This document shows, piece by piece, positions 26,340 to 34,131 of a DNA stretch of 64,000 bases. The notes under the pieces are model-generated. The model saw only the letters and a program-made list of their open reading frames with translations, had not been told where the DNA came from and did not search any database. Numbering within the stretch: position 1 is the first letter of the stretch; every line of letters starts with the position of its first letter. Position numbers and translations under genes: made by a program. This stretch comes from Zavarzinella sp. (GTDB taxonomy: Bacteria; Planctomycetota; Planctomycetia; Gemmatales; Gemmataceae), in assembly GCA_041399155.1 (NCBI GenBank), contig JAWKTI010000007.1:62001-126000 (forward strand), in the 5' to 3' direction.

Positions 26340-27419
26340 CTACGCTGCACGGCGATAAGAAACTGGTTGATCGATGGGGCTTTGCAACATGAACTCGAGC
26401 CCATTCACAATCCGGTCGCAGCCACGCCCATCTACCAGGTTGCGGGCACAGCGGGCCATTCCAACCCGTTCCAGTTCATCGTCCAATAGATAGTTAACGG
26501 CATCCCGAAGGTTGTTTTCACTGACCACCCGCAGGTCACCCAGATAGGTGGCGGCACCTTCATCGTGCAGTTTCTGTGCGTTGGCAATGTGGCGATCCAC
26601 CTGGGTCATCACCAGTTGAGGCACACCCACACAGGTGAATTCCAGCGACAGCCCACAACCACCAGTCACCGCGAAGTGGGCACGTGGAAGGCGGGTTCCC
26701 AGTTCCGATGGTTCGGTCAGCACTTCCAGACGAGTGGAGTGCTTGCTGGCTAACGCCTTCAACTCTCCCAGTTGATGGTGGTGACTGCGCACCATCGTGG
26801 TGACTTTCTGAATGCGGGACATATTCAGCAGTTCCAGCGTCCGTGGCAGACTATGCCCACCCTGGTCATCATCGCCCAGTGCGACGATCGCACGGTATTC
26901 CGTGTTCATTGGTTCGTGGGTTCGCACTGCCCGTTGGCGACGGAAAACAGGCCGCACCATCGCATACTTTCGGCCCAGCAGCAACTGGGTGCCACTTTCA
27001 CAACGATAGTTTTTTGAGGTTAAACCCATCAGTGGATTGATCACCAGACGGTTGGGAAAACAGACCTCAGCTTCCGAATCGATCACCACCACGGTGGCAC
27101 CTGTGGCAGCCAGTTCCCGCAGATATTCTTCCTGCACACCAGGTGCGTTCACAATGACTGCGGAAGCACCCAGCCGACGCACTTCCCGGATTGTTTCATC
27201 ACAATCTTCTGCGGTGCCGATTGCTGCACCTGCGGTGAGGTAATCACTTCCCCCACGCACCGTCTGGGAGATCAGTGGGAATGGTTCAATCTGTCCCATG
27301 AAGTATGTGGGGCGACGACGACGCTGCAACATCGCTGCGTAAGTCAGGCTTTGATAAAACGGTTCCCAGCCAGCAGCGGCAGAGGCATCAGTTCGAACCA
27401 GAATGGGTGCACGATCCAT
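26340..27419 (-). CDS. PseG-like glycosyltransferase/hydrolase fold protein
   Basis: 359 residues. GT-B-like order resembling PseG (UDP-sugar hydrolase of pseudaminic acid synthesis): N-terminal ILVRTDASAAAG, middle VVVIDSEAEVCFPNRLVINP, and C-terminal FAVTGGCGLSLEFTCVGVPQLVM with QVDRHIANAQKL (the GG(x)...E...G(x)P nucleotide-sugar site). The N-terminal loop normally G(F/T)GHxxR, with the catalytic His, reads AGWEPFYQS here, so hydrolase activity as in PseG is doubtful. CAGGAAG precedes the ATG. No other pse genes nearby. Probably acts on a nucleotide sugar in the cytoplasm. Confidence 0.65.
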   Translation of the reverse strand: MDRAPILVRTDASAAAGWEPFYQSLTYAAMLQRRRRPTYFMGQIEPFPLISQTVRGGSDYLTAGAAIGTAEDCDETIREVRRLGASAVIVNAPGVQEEYLRELAATGATVVVIDSEAEVCFPNRLVINPLMGLTSKNYRCESGTQLLLGRKYAMVRPVFRRQRAVRTHEPMNTEYRAIVALGDDDQGGHSLPRTLELLNMSRIQKVTTMVRSHHHQLGELKALASKHSTRLEVLTEPSELGTRLPRAHFAVTGGCGLSLEFTCVGVPQLVMTQVDRHIANAQKLHDEGAATYLGDLRVVSENNLRDAVNYLLDDELERVGMARCARNLVDGRGCDRIVNGLEFMLQSPIDQPVSYRRAA

Positions 27420-27810
27420 GTACGTAATCTTCCTGTCTGGAACAAGTCAATAGCTGGCCACCACAGCGACGGTGCCGCGGTGAAACGCCAGGTGGGGGGT
27501 AGCGTACAAGGAGGGTCAGATGAAAGTTGACTCGCAGAAGATACCCTGCACTCAGATCAGGTGGGTTCCGGTCCGCCTGGCCTGGTTGCAAGTGAATCCA
27601 TTCACCTGTGTCTCTTCTCCTCGTCCCAGATTCGCATCCTGCGGTCTGGGGTGTTACCGGTTCCAATCGATAACGTTGGGAATGGTACAACAGGGCTGGC
27701 AGGTTTGTGAAGGGGAATATTTGCGATTTTTTTGCCACTTTTTTGCAAAAATTCGCCTTGATCATTTTGGGTGCTTTGCAGTATTGGGCGTCTGGTAAGC
27801 CAGAGAAAGA

Positions 27811-27826
27811 TGTTCCACGTGGAACA
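27811..27826. promoter_or_regulatory. parS: parS centromere site 1
   Basis: TGTTCCACGTGGAACA, a perfect 16-bp palindrome agreeing with the bacterial parS consensus (TGTTNCACGTGAAACA) except for one base. 322 bp before the parB start. ParB would load here and spread. Confidence 0.93.
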
Positions 27827-27924
27827 TTGCCTAACTTACCAAACACCCTTATCAGGTGGGGCAGAAAAAAATTTGGCGACAATCGCCAAACCGGGCCTGA
27901 TGTCCCTGAGATACCGGTGCGGAG

Positions 27925-27940
27925 TGTTCCACGTGGAACA
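27925..27940. promoter_or_regulatory. parS: parS centromere site 2
   Basis: Identical TGTTCCACGTGGAACA, 114 bp after site 1. The bases around it differ from those around site 1, so this is not a simple local duplication. Confidence 0.93.
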
Positions 27941-28039
27941 CGTACACAATCGGTGTTTTCCGCACAACCGGAACATGGGCAGTTTGGCGAGCTTTGGAAC
28001 ACCAACAGGCCGGTTATTCCGTCCGTGCGGGTGACAACG

Positions 28040-28055
28040 CGTTCCGCGTGGAACA
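28040..28055. promoter_or_regulatory. parS: Degenerate parS site 3
   Basis: CGTTCCGCGTGGAACA, two changes from sites 1 and 2 (first base and one core base), 115 bp after site 2 and 93 bp before parB. The even spacing supports it being a functional or former site. The gene-free stretch 27420-28147 otherwise shows no gene on either strand. Confidence 0.7.
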
Positions 28056-28147
28056 CCCAACGTGGGATAAATGGCTACCGACATTGCACCCCAATGGTGA
28101 GGCACGGCATAATCGCGGATGGTAACGTATAGAAGGACGAACAAACC

Positions 28148-28984
28148 ATGAGTGAGTTTCATTTAGCAGCAGATCACAGCGATACCCGCCACGAAAACCT
28201 GGCGTTGACAACGATTCATGTGAATCCGAATCAGCCACGGAAGCACTTCGATGATGAAGAGATTCTGCAGTTGATGGACAGCATCAAGCAGCACGGTATT
28301 CTGCAGCCACTGCTCGTGCGGCCCCAATCGGAAGGCTACCAGTTGATTGCGGGGGAACGACGCTACCGTGCGGCCCAACTGGCCGGACTGGAAGCAGTCC
28401 CGGTGACGGTGGTGAACTTCGACGACCGACAGGTTTTTGAAGCAGCCCTGGTGGAAAATATCCAGCGTGCCGACCTCAACCCGATTGAAAAGGGGCAGGG
28501 GTTCAAAGAGTATATGGACAAGTATGGTGCCTCACAGGATGAACTGGCTACCCGCCTGGGGGTGGATCGCAGCACCGTCAGTAACCTGGTGAACCTGCTG
28601 AATCTGCCCGCCGAAATCCAGAATGCAGTGCGGTTAGGTCAGATCACCCTCGGTCATGCCAAGGCGATCAAGGGGGTGGCAACCGAACAACGTCAGCTCG
28701 AATTGTGCCGCGAAGTGATTATGAAAGGGCTTTCCGTGAAGGCACTGGATATGATCATCCGGCAGGAAAAAGCGGCGGCAGAGGCCCAACAGGCAGCCGA
28801 GTTGATGAAAGAAATCCAGCCCAACGCCAAAACGGCCCACGTGCTGAGCCTGGAACTGGAACTGCAGCAACGCCTTTCCACCCGCGTCGAAATCCGTGTG
28901 CGGGACAATGAAAAAGGCAAAGTGGTGATTTCTTTCGACAACAACGAACAGTTCGAACGGATCATGGAAGCTCTGAGACAATAA
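28148..28984 (+). CDS. parB: Chromosome partitioning protein ParB
   Basis: 278 residues. N-terminal TTIHVNPNQPRKHFDDEEI, the CTP-binding/arginine patch LIAGERRYRAAQLAG, QRADLNPIEKGQGF, then the helix-turn-helix ELATRLGVDRSTVSNLVNLL and a C-terminal dimer segment with TRVEIRVRDNEKGKVVISFD. ParB binds parS, clamps on DNA using CTP and organises the origin for segregation. AAGGA lies about 10 bases before the ATG. Three parS sites lie just upstream. The usual partner parA is not adjacent, so this copy is orphaned or parA is elsewhere. Confidence 0.95.
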   Translation: MSEFHLAADHSDTRHENLALTTIHVNPNQPRKHFDDEEILQLMDSIKQHGILQPLLVRPQSEGYQLIAGERRYRAAQLAGLEAVPVTVVNFDDRQVFEAALVENIQRADLNPIEKGQGFKEYMDKYGASQDELATRLGVDRSTVSNLVNLLNLPAEIQNAVRLGQITLGHAKAIKGVATEQRQLELCREVIMKGLSVKALDMIIRQEKAAAEAQQAAELMKEIQPNAKTAHVLSLELELQQRLSTRVEIRVRDNEKGKVVISFDNNEQFERIMEALRQ

Positions 28985-29076
28985 CCCACTGTGCGAAGAA
29001 CTGAAAAAAAATGTTTTGCGGACTGAACCTTGCCCCTTGTAACCACGTCCGTGAAAATATAAGATTCTCAATCCAA

Positions 29077-29151
29077 CGGGGTGTAGCGCAGCATGGTTAG
29101 CGCGCCTGCCTTGGGAGCAGGAGGCCGGCAGTTCGAATCTGCCCACCCCGA
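29077..29151 (+). tRNA. tRNA-Pro (anticodon TGG)
   Basis: 75 nt. Acceptor stem CGGGGTG (29077-29083) pairs with CACCCCG (29144-29150), discriminator A. Anticodon stem CCTGC/GCAGG encloses loop CTTGGGA, giving anticodon TGG. T arm GGCAG-TTCGAAT-CTGCC. The 3' CCA is not encoded. Matches the usual bacterial proline tRNA form GTAGCGCAGC...GCGC in the D arm. Confidence 0.95.
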
Positions 29152-29259
29152 TCACATTCTTTTTTTGCCCAGATAATCCTATACCAACTCTGTTTGGGGT
29201 GCCGATCCCGCCACCTGATTGGCGGGGCACTTTCCACGTTTCTAGACAGGTTCCTGGTG

Positions 29260-31002
29260 ATGTTCAGTAAAGAAGATGTGGCTACTGCTCTTGAAGAAAT
29301 TGGCACCCTGCTCGAACTGAAGGGGGAAAGTTCCTTCCGCACCAATGCGTACCACAATGGTGCCCGCGCCATCCGCCAGTTTGAAGGTGACTTTAAAGGT
29401 CTGGTGGAAACGGGCAAACTTTCTGAAATTCGTGGGATTGGCTCCTCGCTGCAGGAAAAAGTGCTGACCCTGGCACGCACCGGCGAGCTGGCCTATTTGA
29501 ACGATCTGAGGAATGAAATCCCCACGGCACTGATTCAGATGTTGCGGATCCCGAAACTGGGCCCAAAAAAGATTAAGGTGCTGCACGATGAACTTGGCAT
29601 CGAAACGCTGCAAGCTCTACAGGAAGCCTGCGAAGATGGGCGTGTGGCGAAGCTGAAAGGATTTGGAGCAAAGACTGCGGACAACATTCTGCAGGGCCTT
29701 GCCTTTCTCGATCAGGTGGGGAAACGGGTGCGGATCGATCAGGCACTCCCACTGGGACTGGCACTGCTGGAACAACTTCGCAAGCTGCCTGGTGTGCAAC
29801 GTTCGGAATTGTGCGGCAGTCTGCGACGTCGACGGGAGACCGCAAAAGATATCGACATCCTGATCAGCAGTGATGATGCGGCACCCATTATGGAAGCGTT
29901 CACCCAGCTTCCCGAAGTGATGCAGGTAGTGGCCCATGGGGAAACCAAGTCGAGCATTGTGGCCAGCATGCAGATCGATGGTGAGAAAATTATCCTGAAT
30001 GCTGACCTGCGCGTGGTGCCCGATGCGGCATTTCCGTTTGCACTGCACTACTTCACTGGCAGTAAAGAACACAATGTCCGGGTAAGACAACGTGCGATTG
30101 ATCAGGGGTTGAGCCTGAACGAGTATGGCCTGACAGGCAAAAAGAACGTGGCCTGTGAAACGGAAGAAGATATTTTTCGGGCTTTAGGACTGGATTACAT
30201 CCCACCTGAACTGCGGGAAGACACGGGCGAAATCACGGCTGCTGAAAGCCATCACCTGCCCCAACTGGTCGAACTGGCTGACCTGCGTGGGGTATTCCAT
30301 AACCATTCGACATACAGCGATGGGAATGCCACGCTGGAGCAGATGGCTCTGGCAGCCAAAGAGCGTGGCTGGGAATACTTTGGCATTGCCGACCACAGCC
30401 AATCATTGAAGGTAGCACGGGGGCTTTCGCCTGAACAGGTTCGACAGCAGTGGCAGGAAATCGATGCGTTGAACAAGAAGCTACAGGGTATTCGTATCAT
30501 CAAAGGAATTGAAAGTGACATTCTGGATGATGGCAGCCTGGACTACGATGATGAACTGTTGCAGGGTTTCGAATATGTGGTGGCCAGCGTCCACACCAAT
30601 TTCGGCATGTCGATGGAAGAGATGACGAAGCGAATCTGCACAGCCTTACGACACCCCGCTACCACAATGCTGGGCCATGCCACCGGGCGATTGTTGTTGC
30701 GACGAGAAGGCTACAAGGTGGATCTGGATGAAGTGCTGAAGGTGGCCGCAGAACATGGCAAAATGATTGAAATCAACGCCCACCCAGTGCGGCTGGATCT
30801 CGATTGGACTTACGTGAAAAAAGCAAAATCAATGGGTATTCCACTGGTAATCTGCCCCGATGCCCACAGCACACAGGAACTGGATGTGGCCCAGTTTGGC
30901 ATCCACGTTGCCCGCCGTGGCTGGCTGGAAAAGCAGCACGTATTCAACACATTGACTCTGCAGGAGATGCTGGCAGAACTGCACCGCCGAAAAGTGTCCT
31001 AG
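29260..31002 (+). CDS. polX: DNA polymerase X family protein with PHP exonuclease domain
   Basis: 580 residues from ATG 29260, chosen because family members begin near FSKEDVATALEEI; the frame is open 22 codons more upstream. Helix-hairpin-helix regions (EIRGIGSSLQEKV; KLGPKKIKVL), the polymerase palm SELCGSLRRRRETAKDIDIL with metal-binding Asp pair, then a PHP domain: FHNHSTYSDGNATLEQM, YFGIADHSQS, INAHPVRLDLDW and CPDAHS, all the His/Asp metal ligands present. Bacterial PolX fills gaps in base excision repair and its PHP domain trims 3' ends. Length is normal. It follows tRNA-Pro by about 108 bp. Confidence 0.93.
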   Translation: MFSKEDVATALEEIGTLLELKGESSFRTNAYHNGARAIRQFEGDFKGLVETGKLSEIRGIGSSLQEKVLTLARTGELAYLNDLRNEIPTALIQMLRIPKLGPKKIKVLHDELGIETLQALQEACEDGRVAKLKGFGAKTADNILQGLAFLDQVGKRVRIDQALPLGLALLEQLRKLPGVQRSELCGSLRRRRETAKDIDILISSDDAAPIMEAFTQLPEVMQVVAHGETKSSIVASMQIDGEKIILNADLRVVPDAAFPFALHYFTGSKEHNVRVRQRAIDQGLSLNEYGLTGKKNVACETEEDIFRALGLDYIPPELREDTGEITAAESHHLPQLVELADLRGVFHNHSTYSDGNATLEQMALAAKERGWEYFGIADHSQSLKVARGLSPEQVRQQWQEIDALNKKLQGIRIIKGIESDILDDGSLDYDDELLQGFEYVVASVHTNFGMSMEEMTKRICTALRHPATTMLGHATGRLLLRREGYKVDLDEVLKVAAEHGKMIEINAHPVRLDLDWTYVKKAKSMGIPLVICPDAHSTQELDVAQFGIHVARRGWLEKQHVFNTLTLQEMLAELHRRKVS

Positions 31003-31307
31003 CCCGAAACGCAATTTTGTGGGAGCGGCACCCTGCCGCTGAATTACAGACAGCACCAGCTGGAATCAGGTGGATTCCCCATGGAACATCGCACGGAACT
31101 TCATTGAATTGAGCTGGTTAGACAATAAGCCGAAACAGCCCCGATCATAATTACTCGACAGGCTTTCTAATAATGGATTCCGCATTCGTCGGGATGACTT
31201 AGGTACGAAGTGCCGTGTAAGTCTCTGAAGGCAAAAGACCATTCCAGGTTGCGTTGAACAGTCTGAAGGTCCGTTTTGTGCTGTCCTACTTTATCGAAGC
31301 AGTGAAC
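31003..31307. repeat. Intergenic stretch with degenerate dispersed-repeat pieces
   Basis: No gene seen. GCGGCA-CCC-TGCCGC hairpin near 31026-31040 resembles the second hairpin at 1541-1559. At about 31195-31245 the reverse complement reads like a worn copy of the 3.3/5.5-kb block (CACGGCACTTCGT; CTTTTGCCTTCAGA). No terminator with a T-run. Confidence 0.5.
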
Positions 31308-33281
31308 TCAGTCAGCTCTGTATGGTTTCTTTGCTCGGTACAGTTCTAATCTCTTTTCCATCGATTTGCGATCATCACCAGTACATGTTTTATCCTCCAA
31401 GGCGGTTCGCTGTGTTACGACGGCCAGTTCAAAATCAGCAATCTCGGCGTAGGCTGCAGCGAGAGCAGCATGAACCTCCCAGTTTGCATCTTTGGACAAA
31501 ACCTCCAGTGCCTTCTTCGTTAGTTCGACTGCTTTTTTGCCATCTCGGTACTTTGCCTCAGGGCAACTCGCTAGGAACAGACCGTATTCGTAGGGGGGAT
31601 ATTCTTTGTCCTTCAGGGCAAGCGCCGCCTCGAATGCTTTCACTGCATCGGCGTATTTCTTCTGGACAGCGAACACTAAGCCGCGGTTGCCGGTCGCAAA
31701 AGCATTCTTCGGGTTAATTTTCAAAGCGGAATCAAAGTCAGCAATTGCCTTGTCGTAATCCTTCATACGATAGCGACACCAGCCACGGCTGGCAAAAGCT
31801 TCAGCGTCGTTGGAGTTGAGTCTGATCACTTCGGTAAAGTCTTTGACTGCTTTGTCATACTCCTGCTTCGCATCCCACACTAAGCCGCGAGTAAAGTAGG
31901 CGAACTCGTAGTTTGAGTCGAGTTGGATCGCTTTGTCGCAATCTGCGATAGCCTTATCGTACTCCCTCATGTTAGCAAACGCACTTGCACGGTTGTTGAG
32001 TGCAAAGACGTCCTGGGGGTTGATCCGGATGGCTTCGGACGTGTCGGCAACAGCTTTTTCATACTCCTGCTTACCATTCCAAGCGACCCCACGGAAGGAA
32101 TAGGCCTGGGCATTCTTCGGATCAAGCCGAATAGCCTCGTTACAGTCCGCAATACCTTTATCGAATTCCCCTTTATCATTCCAGGCCCCACCACGTAAGG
32201 TATAAGCAGCGATATTCTTTGGATCTAGCCGGATTGCCTCTGTACAGTCCTCAATGGCCTTATCGTATTCACCCTTACTGCTCCGGGCATTCCCGCGGAT
32301 CATATAGGCTAAGCTAATCTTGGAATCGACACGGATGGCCTCCGTGCAGTCTGCAATAGCCTTGTCGAACTCTCCTTTGTAGAGCCACATACTACCGCGG
32401 TTGATTAAGGCGGTTGCCATCTTGGGGTCAAGCCGGATGGCTTCAGTATAATTCTCAATTGCCTTTTCAAACTCACTCTTGTTTCCCCACGCGATGCCAC
32501 GGTTGTAAAAGGCCTGGGCGTTCTTCGGGTCAAGGCTAACAACTTCCGTATAGTCGACAATTTCCTTGTCAAATTCCCCTATCCTAGAATACGCAAAGCC
32601 CCGGGTCATTAGAGCCCTTGTATTCTTGGGGTTCTGCCGGAGAACCTCGGTATAATCCTCAATCGCCTTATCGAATTGCCCTTGATTCAGGTAGGCGTTT
32701 GCCCGCATCTGCCATGCGAACTCGTCCTTCTTATTAGCCTTGATGCGGTCGGTAAAATAGTTCACAGCGTCGCGAAGAAGCAAGAAATCGTCTTTTTTAG
32801 CCCACCCATCCTTGTATTCACCGAAGAATCGTAACCAACCGTCACGATCTTCCCGCACAAGTATAGGGAATTGGCCGTCAAACTTGAAGTAGACCTCCTG
32901 ACCACCAACAATATCGCCGAAGGTAATCTCCGAAGCTGGCTTTTTGCTAAAAACGACTTGTTTGAACCACTCACCCTTGGTATTGTCTGGATCAGAATCT
33001 TTTGCTTTAACTTTTGGTATCGGCGTACCATCATTTACGAGGGTCGCATCGGACTTGAAGATGAATCCACCAGCGAGTTCCAAGTAGGTGCCGTCGTCTG
33101 CCTTCACTTTGTAAGCTGTGCCAGGCTTCAGTATTGCTCCATCCTGTGCCAACCCACCTCCTAGTTTACGGCCGAGTCGGATTTCTTTTTTCACCGTGAT
33201 TGTTTTCGCCGTGTAATCATCAGCGAAAATCGGCGCTGCGACAATAAGCGTGACTGTCATCAGTAGTAAGCAGCGTATCAT
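31308..33281 (-). CDS. Exported TPR-repeat protein
   Basis: 657 residues from ATG 33281, with AAGGAG 8 bases upstream. Signal peptide MIRCLLLMTVTLIVAAPIFA, then about 140 residues of beta-rich sequence with two SH3-like units (AYKVKADDGTYLELAGGFIF; VREDRDGWLRFFGEYKDGWA). From about 170 to 570 a run of eleven or more 34-residue TPR units of the form YDKAIADCDKAIQLDSNYEFA, nearly identical to one another. TPR superhelices bind proteins. The strong similarity between units suggests recent expansion by unequal recombination. Partner unknown. Confidence 0.85.
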   Translation of the reverse strand: MIRCLLLMTVTLIVAAPIFADDYTAKTITVKKEIRLGRKLGGGLAQDGAILKPGTAYKVKADDGTYLELAGGFIFKSDATLVNDGTPIPKVKAKDSDPDNTKGEWFKQVVFSKKPASEITFGDIVGGQEVYFKFDGQFPILVREDRDGWLRFFGEYKDGWAKKDDFLLLRDAVNYFTDRIKANKKDEFAWQMRANAYLNQGQFDKAIEDYTEVLRQNPKNTRALMTRGFAYSRIGEFDKEIVDYTEVVSLDPKNAQAFYNRGIAWGNKSEFEKAIENYTEAIRLDPKMATALINRGSMWLYKGEFDKAIADCTEAIRVDSKISLAYMIRGNARSSKGEYDKAIEDCTEAIRLDPKNIAAYTLRGGAWNDKGEFDKGIADCNEAIRLDPKNAQAYSFRGVAWNGKQEYEKAVADTSEAIRINPQDVFALNNRASAFANMREYDKAIADCDKAIQLDSNYEFAYFTRGLVWDAKQEYDKAVKDFTEVIRLNSNDAEAFASRGWCRYRMKDYDKAIADFDSALKINPKNAFATGNRGLVFAVQKKYADAVKAFEAALALKDKEYPPYEYGLFLASCPEAKYRDGKKAVELTKKALEVLSKDANWEVHAALAAAYAEIADFELAVVTQRTALEDKTCTGDDRKSMEKRLELYRAKKPYRAD

Positions 33282-33477
33282 CAATGTAGCTCCTTAAAAA
33301 GGTTCTGGGATTTGCGAAAATGGTTGCTGTTCCAAACGATATCTGAAGATGTTACCCAAATCGTGATTCGATTACAAGTTAAGCATTTCCAGGTGCTTCA
33401 ATTTGCGTCTTGAGGACAATCTCGGGTAAATTGTATGTCAAGAACTTACCGACGTTCATCACGCTGAAAGGTGTTCT

Positions 33478-33978
33478 TCATCCGCTCGATGATTTTCTGG
33501 TCATTCTCAAGCCCACTTTTAATAGTACCGAAGCGAGTACCAGTATCCCCACACCAAGCAGCACCCTCTGCCATGGATACGCTGGCTTCGGGTGGGTGGG
33601 TAATGCTTCAAGTTCAGAATCGGAACTGGATTTTTCTGCCACCGGAACTGGATTCTCATTTGTAGGTGCGGTCACGACTTCGGATGGAGCAGAATAAGTA
33701 GTTTTGGCAGAATGGCCAAAGTGCTTTACCAGAATCTCCCAGTTGCCTGTTTCCGGCAGTTTTCCTGTCCACACTCCGCGTTCGTTCGTTTTTGCCTCAA
33801 ACTGGTTTTTTTCATTTTTTGCGAAGAAAATTAAAGCGCCTTCGGCGGGTGTATCGTCTTCATAATATGCTTCCACCTGAACCTGGTTGCCCCGGGTGGT
33901 CACGCTCAGTAACATTCTGTGGGCAAGTGCGTCCGAATTCCAGATGACAAAAAGGAAAAATAATAGAATATTCTTCAT
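33478..33978 (-). CDS. Exported, C-terminally membrane-anchored Ig/DUF4198-like protein
   Basis: 166 residues. Signal peptide ends at ALAHRM; the mature N-terminus HRMLLSVTTRGNQVQVEAYY and EGALIFFAKNEKNQFEAKTNERGVWTGKLP recall the periplasmic helper of Ni/Co ECF importers (NikL/DUF4198-like, mature His near the N-terminus) or carboxypeptidase-regulatory-like domains. A Pro/Ser linker is followed by one transmembrane helix (RVLLGVGILVLASVLLKVGL) and a short basic tail. No cbiM/nikM neighbours are visible, so the nickel link is only a resemblance. Confidence 0.65.
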   Translation of the reverse strand: MKNILLFFLFVIWNSDALAHRMLLSVTTRGNQVQVEAYYEDDTPAEGALIFFAKNEKNQFEAKTNERGVWTGKLPETGNWEILVKHFGHSAKTTYSAPSEVVTAPTNENPVPVAEKSSSDSELEALPTHPKPAYPWQRVLLGVGILVLASVLLKVGLRMTRKSSSG

Positions 33979-34131
33979 AATTAATTCGCTTCAGCAACCA
34001 GAAAACAGGGAAGCGTGCGTTTCAGCCACCAGTTGAAACAATGGTAATTACCCACAAGTTTTGCATCAACAGCTATTCTATTATGGGTGGTGCAACACCA
34101 ATAGCCTACCCACGGAAAGGATTTCCTGGGG

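Noticed and set aside
27388..28056. Open frames on both strands across the parS sites
   Set aside because: Products are Pro/Arg-rich without any domain; the region is explained by parS sites and control sequence.
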